This document shows positions 8,523 to 17,244 of a stretch of 64,000 nucleotides of DNA, one piece after another. The stretch's first letter is position 1; each line of letters begins with the position of its first letter. The position numbers and the translations under genes were made by a program. Origin of the DNA: Pseudomethylobacillus aquaticus (GTDB taxonomy: Bacteria > Pseudomonadota > Gammaproteobacteria > Burkholderiales > Methylophilaceae); assembly GCF_003730115.1 (NCBI RefSeq), contig NZ_RJVP01000001.1, positions 248,001 to 312,000 of the forward strand, written 5' to 3'. The notes beneath the pieces are model-generated. The model was not told the origin of the DNA and did no database searches. It was given only the letters and a program-made list of their open reading frames with translations.

Positions 8523-8668
8523 CCCAGGCTAGCACCGCAACCCGGCGCGGCTAAATAGCCGCAGACTACCTGACATTAACTGCACATTGGTCAGGCTGCA
8601 GCATCCCCTGCTTAAGGTATCTACCAAACACTAGGTAAGAAAACTGACCTTATTATTACTCCTCAGCG

Positions 8669-8691
8669 TGCTTGGCAGCGCTGGTGTTCAG
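8669..8691. repeat. Right copy of the 23-bp direct repeat
   Basis: This matches 7441-7463 with one mismatch. On the minus strand it still encodes LNTSAAKH in place of GlnE's LNTSAAEH. It therefore looks like a displaced fragment of the glnE 5' end, 73 bp before the prfC start. Confidence 0.75.
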
Positions 8692-8764
8692 AGCGGCTGC
8701 AGCCTGCCCGCTGCTTTCGGGTAAAATGGCGTTTTGCCTTAAACCTACAGCATTCGACACCCTC

Positions 8765-10339
8765 ATGAGCAGCCTTAACTCCGAAATACAGCGTCGTCGC
8801 ACTTTCGCCATCATCTCGCACCCGGATGCGGGTAAAACCACCCTCACCGAAAAGCTGCTGTGGTTCGGCGGTGCGATCCAGGTGGCTGGTGAAGTGCGTG
8901 GCCGCAAGGCCGCACGCCACGCCACCTCGGACTGGATGGAGCTGGAAAAGCAGCGCGGTATCTCGGTCACCTCCTCGGTGATGCAGTTCCCCTACCGCGA
9001 ACACATGATCAATCTGCTGGATACGCCGGGCCATGACGACTTTTCGGAAGACACCTACCGTACACTGACCGCGGTGGATTCGGCGGTGATGGTGATCGAC
9101 TCGGTGAACGGCGTGGAAGCGCAGACCATCAAACTGCTGAATGTGTGCCGCATGCGCGACACGCCCATCGTCACCTTCATCAACAAGCTGGACCGTGAAT
9201 CGCGTGCGCCCATCGAGCTGCTGGATGAGATCGAATCGGTACTCGGCATGCAATGCGCGCCGATGACCTGGCCTATCGGCATGGGCAAGAGCTTCCGTGG
9301 TGTTTACAACCTTTACACGGATAGCATTGCCTTCTTTGATCCGCATGCGGAAAAAGGCACGTCCGAGACCATCAAGGGGCTGGATAACCCACGCCTGGAC
9401 GAACTGATCGGCCGTCAGGCCGACGAGCTGCGCGTGGACATCGAACTGGTACGCGGCGCTTCGCATGTGTTCGACAAGGATGACTACCTCAGCGGCAAAC
9501 AGACGCCGGTCTACTTTGGCTCGGCCATCAACAACTTCGGCGTGCAATCCCTGCTGGATGCGGTGGTTGACCTCTCGCCTGCTCCACTGGCACGGCAGAC
9601 CGCCACACGTCCGGTGGCACCGGACGAAGCCAGGTTCTCCGGCTTTGTGTTCAAGATCCAGGCCAATATGGACCCCAAGCACCGCGACCGCATCGCCTTT
9701 TTGCGCGTGTGCTCGGGCCGCTTCGAGCGTGGCATGAAGATCAAGCAGGTATCCACAGGCAAGCTGCTGTCCGTGAACAATGCCATCACCTTCATGGCAC
9801 AGGACAGAACCACCATGGACGAAGCCTATTCGGGTGACATCATCGGCATCCCCAACCACGGCACCATCAAGCTGGGCGACACCTTCACCGAGAACGAAGC
9901 ACTCAAGTTCATCGGCATCCCCTCCTTCGCGCCCGAATTCTTCCGCCGTGCACGTATCAAAAATCCGATGAAGATGAAGCAGTTGCAGCTTGGACTTAAA
10001 CAACTGGCGGAAGAAGGTGCCACGCAACTGTTCCGCCCACTGCTATCCAACGACCTCATCCTGGGCGCAGTAGGCACGCTGCAGTTCGACGTGGTGGCGC
10101 ACCGCCTGGAGCATGAATACAGCGTGGACGTGGTGTTCGAATCGTTCGACTGCTCAACAGCGCGCTGGCTGCGTGGCTCGGAAACCGACTTGAAAGCCAT
10201 TGCCGACAAGTACGGCTTCAACGTGGCACTGGATGGCGCTGATGAGTATGTCTATCTGGCGCCTAACCGCGTCAACCTGCAGATGGCGCAGGAACGCTAC
10301 CCGGATGTGAAGTTCTTGGAGACCCGCGAGATCTTCTAA
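8765..10339 (+). CDS. prfC: Peptide chain release factor 3
   Basis: A 524-residue translational GTPase that recycles RF1 and RF2 from the ribosome (E. coli RF3 is 529). G1 is [16 protein letters not shown]3 is [15 protein letters not shown] and G4 is [30 protein letters not shown] is the switch I region. The C-terminal part ([38 protein letters not shown]) is RF3-specific and excludes EF-G. The open frame extends upstream, but the ATG at 8765 begins the conserved [19 protein letters not shown]. It is a single gene with no operon partner on this strand. Confidence 0.97.
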   Translation: MSSLNSEIQRRRTFAIISHPDAGKTTLTEKLLWFGGAIQVAGEVRGRKAARHATSDWMELEKQRGISVTSSVMQFPYREHMINLLDTPGHDDFSEDTYRTLTAVDSAVMVIDSVNGVEAQTIKLLNVCRMRDTPIVTFINKLDRESRAPIELLDEIESVLGMQCAPMTWPIGMGKSFRGVYNLYTDSIAFFDPHAEKGTSETIKGLDNPRLDELIGRQADELRVDIELVRGASHVFDKDDYLSGKQTPVYFGSAINNFGVQSLLDAVVDLSPAPLARQTATRPVAPDEARFSGFVFKIQANMDPKHRDRIAFLRVCSGRFERGMKIKQVSTGKLLSVNNAITFMAQDRTTMDEAYSGDIIGIPNHGTIKLGDTFTENEALKFIGIPSFAPEFFRRARIKNPMKMKQLQLGLKQLAEEGATQLFRPLLSNDLILGAVGTLQFDVVAHRLEHEYSVDVVFESFDCSTARWLRGSETDLKAIADKYGFNVALDGADEYVYLAPNRVNLQMAQERYPDVKFLETREIF

Positions 10340-10385
10340 TCGCGAGATTTTGCCGGAATGTGGCGGACGGCTGAGGTGGGCACAG

Positions 10386-10412
10386 CACACTTGTCACTGC
10401 ACTTGTCACTGC
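10386..10412. repeat. Two tandem 12-bp copies after prfC
   Basis: CACTTGTCACTG occurs twice back to back in the gap between prfC and the second toxin-antitoxin pair. No clear terminator is seen in this 178-bp gap. Confidence 0.55.
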
Positions 10413-10452
10413 TGTTGCATTTCAGGACATCGGGTCAACAGCTTGATCTGCC

Positions 10453-10493
10453 ATCAGTTGACTGATAGGTATGCACTGGACTAAACTTAGTCC
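10453..10493 (+). promoter_or_regulatory. Promoter with two palindromes before the Phd/VapC pair
   Basis: The perfect palindrome ATCAGT-TG-ACTGAT (10453-10466) covers a possible -35 box TTGACT (10458-10463). A second, GGACTAA-AC-TTAGTCC (10478-10493), covers a possible -10 box TAAACT (10482-10487). This is the layout expected for a Phd-type autorepressor. No binding data. Confidence 0.6.
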
Positions 10494-10517
10494 GGTCATA
10501 TCAATTGAAATCCTGCT

Positions 10518-10757
10518 ATGTTAACCGTCAACATCCATGAAGCCAAAACCCAGCTCTCACGCTATGTAGACCAGGCTGCGGGTGGCGATGAGATCATCAT
10601 CGCGCGCGCTGGCAAGCCCATCGCACGCCTGGGGCCATTAGATTCAGACCAAACCAAGCAACGCCTACTCGGCTTGGGTAAAGGTAAACACCAGTTGCCC
10701 GATGATTTTGATCGGCTGCATCAGGGTGAAATCCAGGCCATGTTTGAAGCCGCCTGA
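10518..10757 (+). CDS. Phd/YefM-family antitoxin
   Basis: A 79-residue protein starting MLTVNIHEAKTQLSRYVDQA and continuing DEIIIARAGKPIARLGPL, the standard Phd/YefM antitoxin fold. The acidic, less conserved C-terminus should bind the toxin. It lies 5 bp before the PIN toxin gene, so they form an operon. Two palindromes overlap the probable promoter just upstream, consistent with autoregulation. Confidence 0.9.
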   Translation: MLTVNIHEAKTQLSRYVDQAAGGDEIIIARAGKPIARLGPLDSDQTKQRLLGLGKGKHQLPDDFDRLHQGEIQAMFEAA

Positions 10758-10762
10758 GCCAC

Positions 10763-11167
10763 ATGCCACAACAGACCTACCTGCTTGATACCAATATACT
10801 GTTATGTGCGCTCATTTCTCCTGAGCGCTTGAACGTAGAAATTCAACAAGGACTCATCGACAGTCAGAATGTTATCTACTTCAGCGCAGCAAGCATCTGG
10901 GAGATCGCCATCAAGGCTAGCCTAAACAAGGCCAACTTCGATTTTTCTGCTGCTGACATCCAGTATCTGGCGATAGAGACCGGTTTTACCGAATTACCCG
11001 TTCATGCGTCCCATACCTTGGTGCTTTCAACGCTGCCTTTGCATCACCGTGATCCATTTGACAGGTTGTTGATTTCCCAAGCGATGGCCTTGCCGGCCTA
11101 CCTACTGACCAGCGATGCCCTGCTTGGCCAATACTCCGAGCTGGTAAAAATCACCACGATCAAATGA
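10763..11167 (+). CDS. VapC-type PIN-domain toxin
   Basis: A 134-residue PIN-domain ribonuclease. Visible motifs are YLLDTNILLCAL (first Asp, residue 9), SAASIWEIAIK (Glu) and LHHRDPFDRLLISQA (Asp pair). The combination with a Phd/YefM antitoxin is common for this PIN subgroup. It is unlike the FitB toxin 2.3 kb away in sequence, so the two systems are not recent duplicates. The reading frame is intact. RNA target unknown. Confidence 0.88.
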   Translation: MPQQTYLLDTNILLCALISPERLNVEIQQGLIDSQNVIYFSAASIWEIAIKASLNKANFDFSAADIQYLAIETGFTELPVHASHTLVLSTLPLHHRDPFDRLLISQAMALPAYLLTSDALLGQYSELVKITTIK

Positions 11168-11285
11168 AGTTGGGTGGTGCACTTCAGGCTCCTGACAGAT
11201 TCCTCTTGTTTTTGATGCGTCGTTTGTAGGCGACTGCCTACGCTTGACAGCGTTGACGTGAAAATTAGTAACAGCTTCTAACGTT

Positions 11286-11307
11286 AAAGCCCGCGTCTGC
11301 GGACTTT
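11286..11307. terminator. Possible bidirectional terminator
   Basis: AAAGCCCGC and GCGGACTTT form a 9-bp stem with one mismatch and a 4-base loop between the convergent VapC and isochorismatase-like genes. The T-tract is short on both strands, so efficiency is doubtful. Confidence 0.4.
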
Positions 11308-11358
11308 ATTATGTTGCTATTGCGAAGCCGGGCTATGCGCAACTGCTTGTCACCCAAG

Positions 11359-11952
11359 TCAATATAGTTGCGCAGCCTGCTCCACCACCACTGCATACAG
11401 ATCACGCGTTGAGGCCAGTGCTGCGGCCTGCATTTGCGTAGCGGGGACCACCACGCCTGCCTCTGTCTTGATGGCACGTGTCGCCGTCGCGTTGGCGACA
11501 ACGGTAGCGACATAGCCCAGATTGAAGGCGCCATGTGCGGTGGAGTTGATGCACATGTGCGTCATGAATCCGGCCAACACCAGGCTGTTGACGCCCAGGG
11601 CTTTCAGTGTGGCATCCAGCTCGGTATGGATGAAGGCATTGGGATAATTCTTGGTGATGACGGTTTCACCCGCGACAGGCGCCACTTCATCCGAAATGGC
11701 GCCGATACGCGCAGTGATGTCATAGGGGCTGCCCACACCGCCATCATGTTGGATATGGATGACCGGCACGCTCAGTTCGCGCGCTTTTTGCAAGAGCAGT
11801 TGCGCCTGTTTCAGCGCTTCTTCCACGCCTTCCAGCTGCATGGTGCCTTCACGGTAGGTATTCTGGCAGTCGATCAGGATCAGCGCGCTGTCCTTCAGCT
11901 GGCCCGGCTGGTGACCGAGACCGACAACGTCACGCAAAGTAGTCAAACTCAT
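11359..11952 (-). CDS. Isochorismatase-family cysteine hydrolase
   Basis: A 197-residue enzyme of the isochorismatase-like fold. The catalytic Asp is in SALILIDCQNTYREG. A central Lys lies in TVITKNYPNAF, and the nucleophile Cys is in LAGFMTHMCINSTAHGA. These three give the amidohydrolase-type triad used by nicotinamidases, N-carbamoylsarcosine amidases and related enzymes rather than true isochorismatase. GGAGG lies close upstream of the ATG. The DUF779 and aldehyde dehydrogenase genes lie upstream on the same strand, so a shared transcript is possible. Substrate unknown. Confidence 0.85.
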   Translation of the reverse strand: MSLTTLRDVVGLGHQPGQLKDSALILIDCQNTYREGTMQLEGVEEALKQAQLLLQKARELSVPVIHIQHDGGVGSPYDITARIGAISDEVAPVAGETVITKNYPNAFIHTELDATLKALGVNSLVLAGFMTHMCINSTAHGAFNLGYVATVVANATATRAIKTEAGVVVPATQMQAAALASTRDLYAVVVEQAAQLY

Positions 11953-12034
11953 GGGGTGTTCCTCCGTATGGATGGGCTGATGCCCGGTTTGTTGTTCGGG
12001 CTGCCTTGTATTGCTGGCCGCTTGCTGCCGTCAC

Positions 12035-12415
12035 CTAGCCTGCGCTTTCCACCGGGATCTTTTCCAGTACCGCCCACTCTTCATCAGTGAACAGGCGCGA
12101 GCGGATCAGAAAATGCCGGCCCGTGCCCTGCTCCAGGGAGAACTGGCCGCCATGGCCGGCGATCGCGTCCAGCGTCATGTGGGTGTGCTCCCAGTATTGG
12201 AACTGGAATTTAGCCATGTAAAACGGCACGCCATGCACCTCCCCCACCTTCACATCAGACGAGCCCACCAGGAATTCACCGTTCTTCATGCACATGGGCG
12301 CGCTGCCTTCACAGCAGCCACCGGATTGATGGAACATGAGATCGCCGTGTTTGGCGCGCAGATCGTCGATCAGGGCCATGGCAGCCGGTGTTGCAGTGAT
12401 GCGGGATATTTCCAT
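12035..12415 (-). CDS. DUF779 protein linked to an aldehyde dehydrogenase
   Basis: A 126-residue protein of family DUF779. Characteristic features are the Cys-rich loop HQSGGCCEGSAPMC (about residues 29-42), the segment VPFYMAKFQFQYWEHTHMTLDAI and GRHFLIRSRLFTDEEW. Members are encoded beside AldB/ExaC-type aldehyde dehydrogenases, as here. The role is unproven; the clustered Cys and His residues suggest metal or thiol chemistry. AAGGAG precedes the ATG. It lies 149 bp downstream of the dehydrogenase, with a strong hairpin between them. Confidence 0.88.
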   Translation of the reverse strand: MEISRITATPAAMALIDDLRAKHGDLMFHQSGGCCEGSAPMCMKNGEFLVGSSDVKVGEVHGVPFYMAKFQFQYWEHTHMTLDAIAGHGGQFSLEQGTGRHFLIRSRLFTDEEWAVLEKIPVESAG

Positions 12416-12489
12416 GTAACACTCCTTGCAGGGATGGTAGCCTTAAAGATCAGCCAGACTAAAGAGGGGATGGTGTCCCTCGAATGAAC

Positions 12490-12529
12490 AACAGGGGCGA
12501 CATTGTCATCACACAATATCGCCCCTGTT
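12490..12529 (-). terminator. Long hairpin between aldehyde dehydrogenase and DUF779 gene
   Basis: An 11-bp perfect stem (AACAGGGGCGA with TCGCCCCTGTT) extends inward through a further ATTGT/ACAAT pairing. It follows the dehydrogenase stop and precedes the DUF779 gene. The T-run on the minus strand is weak, so it may be a partial terminator or an RNA-stability element that sets unequal expression of the two genes. Confidence 0.6.
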
Positions 12530-12564
12530 CTGTTTGCATCACGCTTTGCAGCGTTTAGCGTCGC

Positions 12565-14082
12565 TTAGAAGAAGCCGAGCGCATTCGGGCTGTAGCTCAC
12601 CAGCAGGTTCTTGGTTTGCTGGTAGTGATCCAGCATCATCTTGTGGTTCTCGCGGCCGATACCGGACTGCTTGTAACCACCGAACGCCGCGTGAGCGGGG
12701 TACAGATGGTAGCAATTGGTCCACACACGACCCGCCTGGATACCGCGACCCATGCGGAAGGCACGTGCACCGTCACGCGACCACACGCCAGCGCCCAGGC
12801 CGTACATGGTGTCGTTGGCGATAGCCAGTGCTTCGGCTTCGTCCTTGAAGGTGGTCACGGACAGCACCGGTCCGAAGATCTCTTCCTGGAAGATGCGCAT
12901 CTTGTTGTGGCCCTTGAACACGGTGGGCTCGATGTAGTAACCCTTTTCCAGGCCGTTCAGCGTGGACTGAACACCGCCGGTCAGCAGCTCGGCGCCCTCT
13001 TCCTTGCCCAGGTTGATGTAGGACATGATGATCTCGACCTGCTCGCTGGAAGCCTGCGCACCTATCATGGTGGAACCGTCCAGCGGATTGCCCTGCTTGA
13101 TGGCCTTCACACGTGCCAGTGCACGCTCCATGAACTTCTCGTAGATGGATTCCTGGATCAGTGCACGGCTAGGACAGGTACACACTTCGCCCTGGTTCAG
13201 CGCAAACAGTGCGAAGCCTTCCAGACACTTGTCGAAGTAGGCATCGTCAGCATCCATGATGTCTTCAAAGAAGATGTTGGGGGACTTGCCGCCCAGTTCA
13301 AGCGTGGATGGAATGAGGTTCTGCGAAGCGTACTGCATGATCAGGCGACCGACCGAGGTAGAGCCGGTAAACGCAATCTTGTTGATGCGTGAGCTGGTCG
13401 CCAGTGGCTTGCCAGCCTCCACACCGTGGCCGTTGACCACGTTGAGCACACCGGGTGGCAGCAGATGACCGATCAGCTCCAGCACGATCAGGATAGAGGC
13501 GGGGGTCTGCTCGGCCGGCTTCATCACCACGACGTTGCCCGCCGCCAGTGCAGGGGCCAGTTTCCAGGCCGCCATCAGGATAGGGAAGTTCCAGGGGATG
13601 ATCTGCCCCACCACACCCAGCGGCTCGTGGAAGTGATAGGCCATGGTTTCGTGGTCGATCTCGCTGATACTGCCCTCTTGTGCACGGATGGCACCGGCAA
13701 AATAACGGAAGTGATCGATGGCCAGCGGGATGTCCGCATTCATGGTTTCGCGGATCGGCTTGCCGTTATCGATGGTTTCAGCGATGGCGATGGTCTCCAG
13801 ATTCGCTTCCATGATGTCAGCGATCTTGAGCAGGATATTGGAACGGGTGGTAGTGGAGGTCTTGCCCCAGGCTTCACGGGCAGCATGGGCGGCATCGAGT
13901 GCCAGGTTGATGTCTTTCTCGTTGGAGCGGGCGATCTGACAGAACACTTCGCCATCGACAGGACTGATGTTGTCGAAATACTGACCATCGACCGGGGCCA
14001 CCCATTTTCCGTTGATGTAGTTGTCGTATTTGGCCTTGTACGGCATCTTAGGGCTTAATTTTTTAAGGCTTTCCAGTCCCAT
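12565..14082 (-). CDS. NAD-dependent aldehyde dehydrogenase, AldB/ExaC type
   Basis: A 505-residue enzyme that oxidises an aldehyde (acetaldehyde-like in known relatives) to the acid. The general base Glu262 is in [10 protein letters not shown] and the nucleophile Cys301 is in GEVCTCPSR. That CTCPSR pattern and a DUF779 neighbour are typical of AldB/ExaC. The Rossmann loop FTGSTSVGR is present. The open frame could start at 14088, but there AGGAG abuts the ATG; the second ATG at 14082 has ideal spacing and is preferred. The 169 bp upstream are AT-rich and hold no gene. Confidence 0.93.
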   Translation of the reverse strand: MGLESLKKLSPKMPYKAKYDNYINGKWVAPVDGQYFDNISPVDGEVFCQIARSNEKDINLALDAAHAAREAWGKTSTTTRSNILLKIADIMEANLETIAIAETIDNGKPIRETMNADIPLAIDHFRYFAGAIRAQEGSISEIDHETMAYHFHEPLGVVGQIIPWNFPILMAAWKLAPALAAGNVVVMKPAEQTPASILIVLELIGHLLPPGVLNVVNGHGVEAGKPLATSSRINKIAFTGSTSVGRLIMQYASQNLIPSTLELGGKSPNIFFEDIMDADDAYFDKCLEGFALFALNQGEVCTCPSRALIQESIYEKFMERALARVKAIKQGNPLDGSTMIGAQASSEQVEIIMSYINLGKEEGAELLTGGVQSTLNGLEKGYYIEPTVFKGHNKMRIFQEEIFGPVLSVTTFKDEAEALAIANDTMYGLGAGVWSRDGARAFRMGRGIQAGRVWTNCYHLYPAHAAFGGYKQSGIGRENHKMMLDHYQQTKNLLVSYSPNALGFF

Positions 14083-14251
14083 TCTCATCTCCTAGTTGAA
14101 TTCATTTTTTAATTGGTTCGCCACGGTCAGAAATTCAAGTCTTATATAAGACCGATATGAACAATAGGATATATCCACGGCAACAAATAATCAAATACAT
14201 TGTGCAAAAAATAATTTCCGCTGCACCCACAATGACTTGGCACAACCTTGA

Positions 14252-15121
14252 TCAGGGTTGCGCTCGCACGAAGCGGCTGATCTCCTCCAGTAGCGTGCTG
14301 TCGCCGCGCAATGGCTTGGCCAGACGCGCCACCATGTCGATATGGCCATAGTCCGCATATTCCACCAGCTGTACTGCATTGCCTTGCGCTTTCAACTTGG
14401 CCGCCATGCGGATGCTGTTGCGCGGCCACACCGTGCCATCCTTCATCCCCACCATCAACAGCATAGGCGGATGCGATTCGCCTACGAAGTTGATCGGCTG
14501 CGAACGCCATTGTTCCTCGGCTGCACCAAAAATGGTGTTCAGACGCTGGGTTTTAAGCGGTAGAAAATCATAAGGGCCCGCCAGTCCGATCGTGCCGCGT
14601 ATCTGCTGGGTACGCATGTCCACCATGGCCAGGTAATCCGGGTTCACGCTCAGCATCACGGCGATGTGGGCACCGGCAGAATGCCCGGCCAGGAATAAAC
14701 GCGCCGGGTCGCCGCCAAACTGCTGGATCCCGGTGCTGACCCATTTGGCCGCGAGCGCAGGGTCCTGCATAAAGGCCGGGAACAGCACATCGGGATAAAC
14801 CCGGTAATCCGGGATGACCACGATAAACCCCTGCGAACTCAGCGCCTCACCGACAAATTTGTAATCTGCGCGCTCACCGGATTCCCAGCTGCCACCGTAA
14901 TAGAACACCACCACGGGTGCAGGCGTTGCGGGGTCACGCTGTTTAGGGACATAGATATCCAGTTGCTGGCGCGGCAATGTGCCATAAGCCACCGTGCTGA
15001 GCTGATATGCACTGTCTGGAATGAGTGCGTTGAGTGTTTTGACTGGCGAGCAGCCTACGCCGGACGTGACGGCGATGGCCATCACCCCCAGCATGCGCTG
15101 TAAGGATTTTTTTACCGTCAT
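14252..15121 (-). CDS. Alpha/beta hydrolase (BD-FAE/esterase-like) lipoprotein
   Basis: A 289-residue protein with a signal sequence and possible lipobox (SGVGC, about Cys24). The hydrolase core shows the oxyanion-hole region VVFYYGGSWESGERADY, the nucleophile elbow GHSAGAH and a late MVGMKDGTVWPRNS segment carrying the Asp. A His in YADYGHIDMV completes the triad. This layout is common in carboxylesterases and feruloyl-esterase-like enzymes that act outside the inner membrane. Substrate unknown. No clear ribosome binding site precedes the first ATG; an internal Met10 start would still keep the signal sequence. It is not obviously in an operon. Confidence 0.85.
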   Translation of the reverse strand: MTVKKSLQRMLGVMAIAVTSGVGCSPVKTLNALIPDSAYQLSTVAYGTLPRQQLDIYVPKQRDPATPAPVVVFYYGGSWESGERADYKFVGEALSSQGFIVVIPDYRVYPDVLFPAFMQDPALAAKWVSTGIQQFGGDPARLFLAGHSAGAHIAVMLSVNPDYLAMVDMRTQQIRGTIGLAGPYDFLPLKTQRLNTIFGAAEEQWRSQPINFVGESHPPMLLMVGMKDGTVWPRNSIRMAAKLKAQGNAVQLVEYADYGHIDMVARLAKPLRGDSTLLEEISRFVRAQP

Positions 15122-15295
15122 GGGGCTACACTGCTGGAGTAAAGTATGCGCAGTTTAGCACTGACATGTTTTGGCTAGCACTGCGAAACAGGGTGAATCG
15201 CATAAATATATTGCGCGCTACTTTTTATCGGGAGCGCGTTATGAAGTGTGCTCTCCAGGTGGTTGGGAGTAGTGGCCTGCAATAGTGGATTGATT

Positions 15296-15331
15296 GTGTA
15301 GGACGCACCCACTCGCGGTGCGCCGAAAATT
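15296..15331. repeat. REP-like dyad
   Basis: GTAGGACGCACC followed by GGTGCGCC forms a small hairpin resembling half of the larger element between leuD and leuB (which starts GTAGGGCGCAATAA). It is probably a REP-type repeat copy. Confidence 0.4.
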
Positions 15332-15332
15332 G

Positions 15333-15366
15333 ATAAGGCGGACTGCCAAAGGCGAGTCCGCCTTAT
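15333..15366 (-). terminator. Rho-independent terminator of the Tad operon
   Basis: The 12-bp perfect stem ATAAGGCGGACT/AGTCCGCCTTAT with a 10-base loop starts 9 bp after the tadG-like stop. On the minus strand it is followed by CAATTTTC. Confidence 0.75.
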
Positions 15367-15374
15367 TTATTGTG

Positions 15375-16982
15375 CTAGATGACCAGCGGCTGCCTTTGCT
15401 GCAGCTTCACGTCTTCCAGTTTCACATCCACCGTGCCGATCTCGATGCCCAGCAATTTCAGCAAGGGATCGAGTAGCGTGGTCGCGATGGCCACCAGCAA
15501 CGGGCGCACCAATGTGTTGACCACACCACCTACCAGGCCGAGCAGATCCAGCCCCAGCACAGAAACCGTGATGGCATTCTGCTGACCCAAGGCATTCGCC
15601 AGTCCACTACCCAGCTGCGAGTTACTCGACTGCAGCTGCGGCAGGTTGGCACGTATCGGATTATCCACCTCGAATGTCATGCTGGTGGCCGTGCCATTGG
15701 CGATGGGCAGATTGAGTGAAACCGTGGCCAGGCCGAGCAGCACACTGGCAGGCCCACTACCCGCATTATTGGTGAGGGTGAGCGCCGCCAGTCCAGGTTC
15801 TGCGTCGATTATCACTTCGGTACTGCTACCACCATTGGTACGGTTGATCGCTTGCAGGCTGGCACTCCCCTGCGCTACTTCCAGATTGAGTTTCAAGTCC
15901 AGCACGCCGACCACGAAAGCACCTGCTTCGGCACGTACCTGAGCGGTGCTGACCGTTGTACAAGCCAACCCTGTCAACCCGGCAGGCGGGCCTACCACTA
16001 CTTTGGAAGGCTCGATGACACGCACCAGCGCATTGACGCCCACGATAGAGCCAATGTTGATGCCCAGCGGCACTGTGATGGCATTTTGACCATTGGCCAC
16101 GAACACGGTTGTAGTGATCAGGGACAGCAGATTGATGCTGGCGTCGACCACCGCGTTGGGATCCGGGTGCGTGATGCTAAGCACATCGCCCACATTCAAA
16201 TTAAGGTCCCGGTTCACTGCAGACACCAGGGCCTGCACATCCTCCGAAGCCAGCAGCGCCGCCTCACCAGATTGCGCTGCGGCGTAAGAGATCAGGTTAA
16301 GGAATTCACCTACGCTGGTATTCAGAGCCAACAAGTCTTTCACATTGCCTATGCTGCCATCGGCACGCACCAGGTCCAGCAGCTTGATATTGGTATCCGC
16401 GAGGCCGCGATACGAGACCAGATCCAGATTGACATTGCCCCCCAGCACGCTAGTGAACAAGCCATTCAGCAGCGCTGACTGCTGGGTATCCAGCCGCAGG
16501 GTGCTGGTACCTACACTGAAGGTAGCCACTGGCGTATTAGCCAGTGACACGGCCACCGTCTGCAAGGTGATACGACGATTGAACAAGCCACCGGCTACGA
16601 TACTGGCTGGCACGTCTTGTGTGAGGATCACTTGTACGGCCTGCGTACTGCCTCCGGGCGTGAAGGCACGTACCCCGCCGCTGGTCGAGCCCAGCAGCAC
16701 ACTGTTGGGGCTGGACGAGACACTACCACCGAAACCGTTGGCCGCTGCCGCCTGCTGAGCTGCTGCGATCACCTCGTCCATGCTACTGGCACAACCGATC
16801 TGGCGTGCCGCTTCTATGGCCGCGATGTCGGTTGCCGACTGCAGTTGGCGTTGCTGCATCCACAAGCGGCCGCTATCGAGCGCCAGCACGGCGAACAACA
16901 CCAGCAGCGTCAACATGAGCACGCCCATGATGGCGGCAGCACCGGATTGACGCTGCCTGGATGTCTTGTTAGTTGGCCGCAT
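15375..16982 (-). CDS. tadG: TadG-like pilus assembly protein
   Basis: A 535-residue protein with a pseudopilin-like N-terminus (RQSGAAAIMGVLMLTLLVLFAVLALDSGRLWMQQRQLQSATDIAAIEAARQ), which is the TadE/TadG signature. The long remainder is predicted periplasmic, Asn/Ser/Val-rich and beta-like. The residue at +5 after the putative Gly14 cleavage point is Met rather than Glu, so processing by the prepilin peptidase is uncertain. The ATG at 16982 was preferred over 17051 because the longer start would overlap the preceding gene by 83 bp instead of 14. It is the last gene of the Tad operon, followed by a terminator. Confidence 0.78.
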   Translation of the reverse strand: MRPTNKTSRQRQSGAAAIMGVLMLTLLVLFAVLALDSGRLWMQQRQLQSATDIAAIEAARQIGCASSMDEVIAAAQQAAAANGFGGSVSSSPNSVLLGSTSGGVRAFTPGGSTQAVQVILTQDVPASIVAGGLFNRRITLQTVAVSLANTPVATFSVGTSTLRLDTQQSALLNGLFTSVLGGNVNLDLVSYRGLADTNIKLLDLVRADGSIGNVKDLLALNTSVGEFLNLISYAAAQSGEAALLASEDVQALVSAVNRDLNLNVGDVLSITHPDPNAVVDASINLLSLITTTVFVANGQNAITVPLGINIGSIVGVNALVRVIEPSKVVVGPPAGLTGLACTTVSTAQVRAEAGAFVVGVLDLKLNLEVAQGSASLQAINRTNGGSSTEVIIDAEPGLAALTLTNNAGSGPASVLLGLATVSLNLPIANGTATSMTFEVDNPIRANLPQLQSSNSQLGSGLANALGQQNAITVSVLGLDLLGLVGGVVNTLVRPLLVAIATTLLDPLLKLLGIEIGTVDVKLEDVKLQQRQPLVI

Positions 16983-17244
16983 TGTCAACAACGCCAGGCA
17001 GTCGGTACTGGGCCGGGATGGGGTGCGTGAAGCTCTTGAGGTAGCGTTCATTGATTCTCTCCATCACGGGGCCAGACAACTGCTGCGGTTTGTTGGAGGC
17101 GGCTTTGCCGCTGGTTTGCAGATCCAGCCATGCACGCGTTTGTACCTGCTCGTCCTTGGCATAGAAATCGTCGGCTTGAGCAAGCGTCATCAAAGTGAGG
17201 CTGGCGGCCATCATCAGGGCCAATCGGGTCATCGTTTTCATCAT
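16969..17244 (-). CDS. DUF3613-like small exported protein of the Tad locus
   Basis: A 91-residue protein with a signal peptide (LALMMAASLTLMTLAQA, cleavage near residue 24). The mature part contains TRAWLDLQTSGKAASNKPQQLSGPVMERINERYLKSFTHPIP, which resembles DUF3613 proteins found between tadD and tadG in other beta- and gammaproteobacteria. It overlaps the tadD-like gene by 4 bp and the tadG start by 14 bp. Role in pilus assembly is assumed from position only. Confidence 0.75.
   Translation of the reverse strand: MMKTMTRLALMMAASLTLMTLAQADDFYAKDEQVQTRAWLDLQTSGKAASNKPQQLSGPVMERINERYLKSFTHPIPAQYRLPGVVDNAAN

Noticed and set aside
8663-10027. A long minus-strand frame opposite prfC
   Set aside because: prfC has all GTPase motifs on the plus strand; the opposite frame has none.
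12490-12529. Possible riboswitch upstream of the DUF779 gene
   Set aside because: It is a simple extended hairpin with no multi-branch pattern or known motif; a terminator or stability element is simpler.
14229-14250. A sigma-54-like TGGCAC near the aldehyde dehydrogenase
   Set aside because: It is on the plus strand and lacks the GC at the right distance, and no gene follows it.
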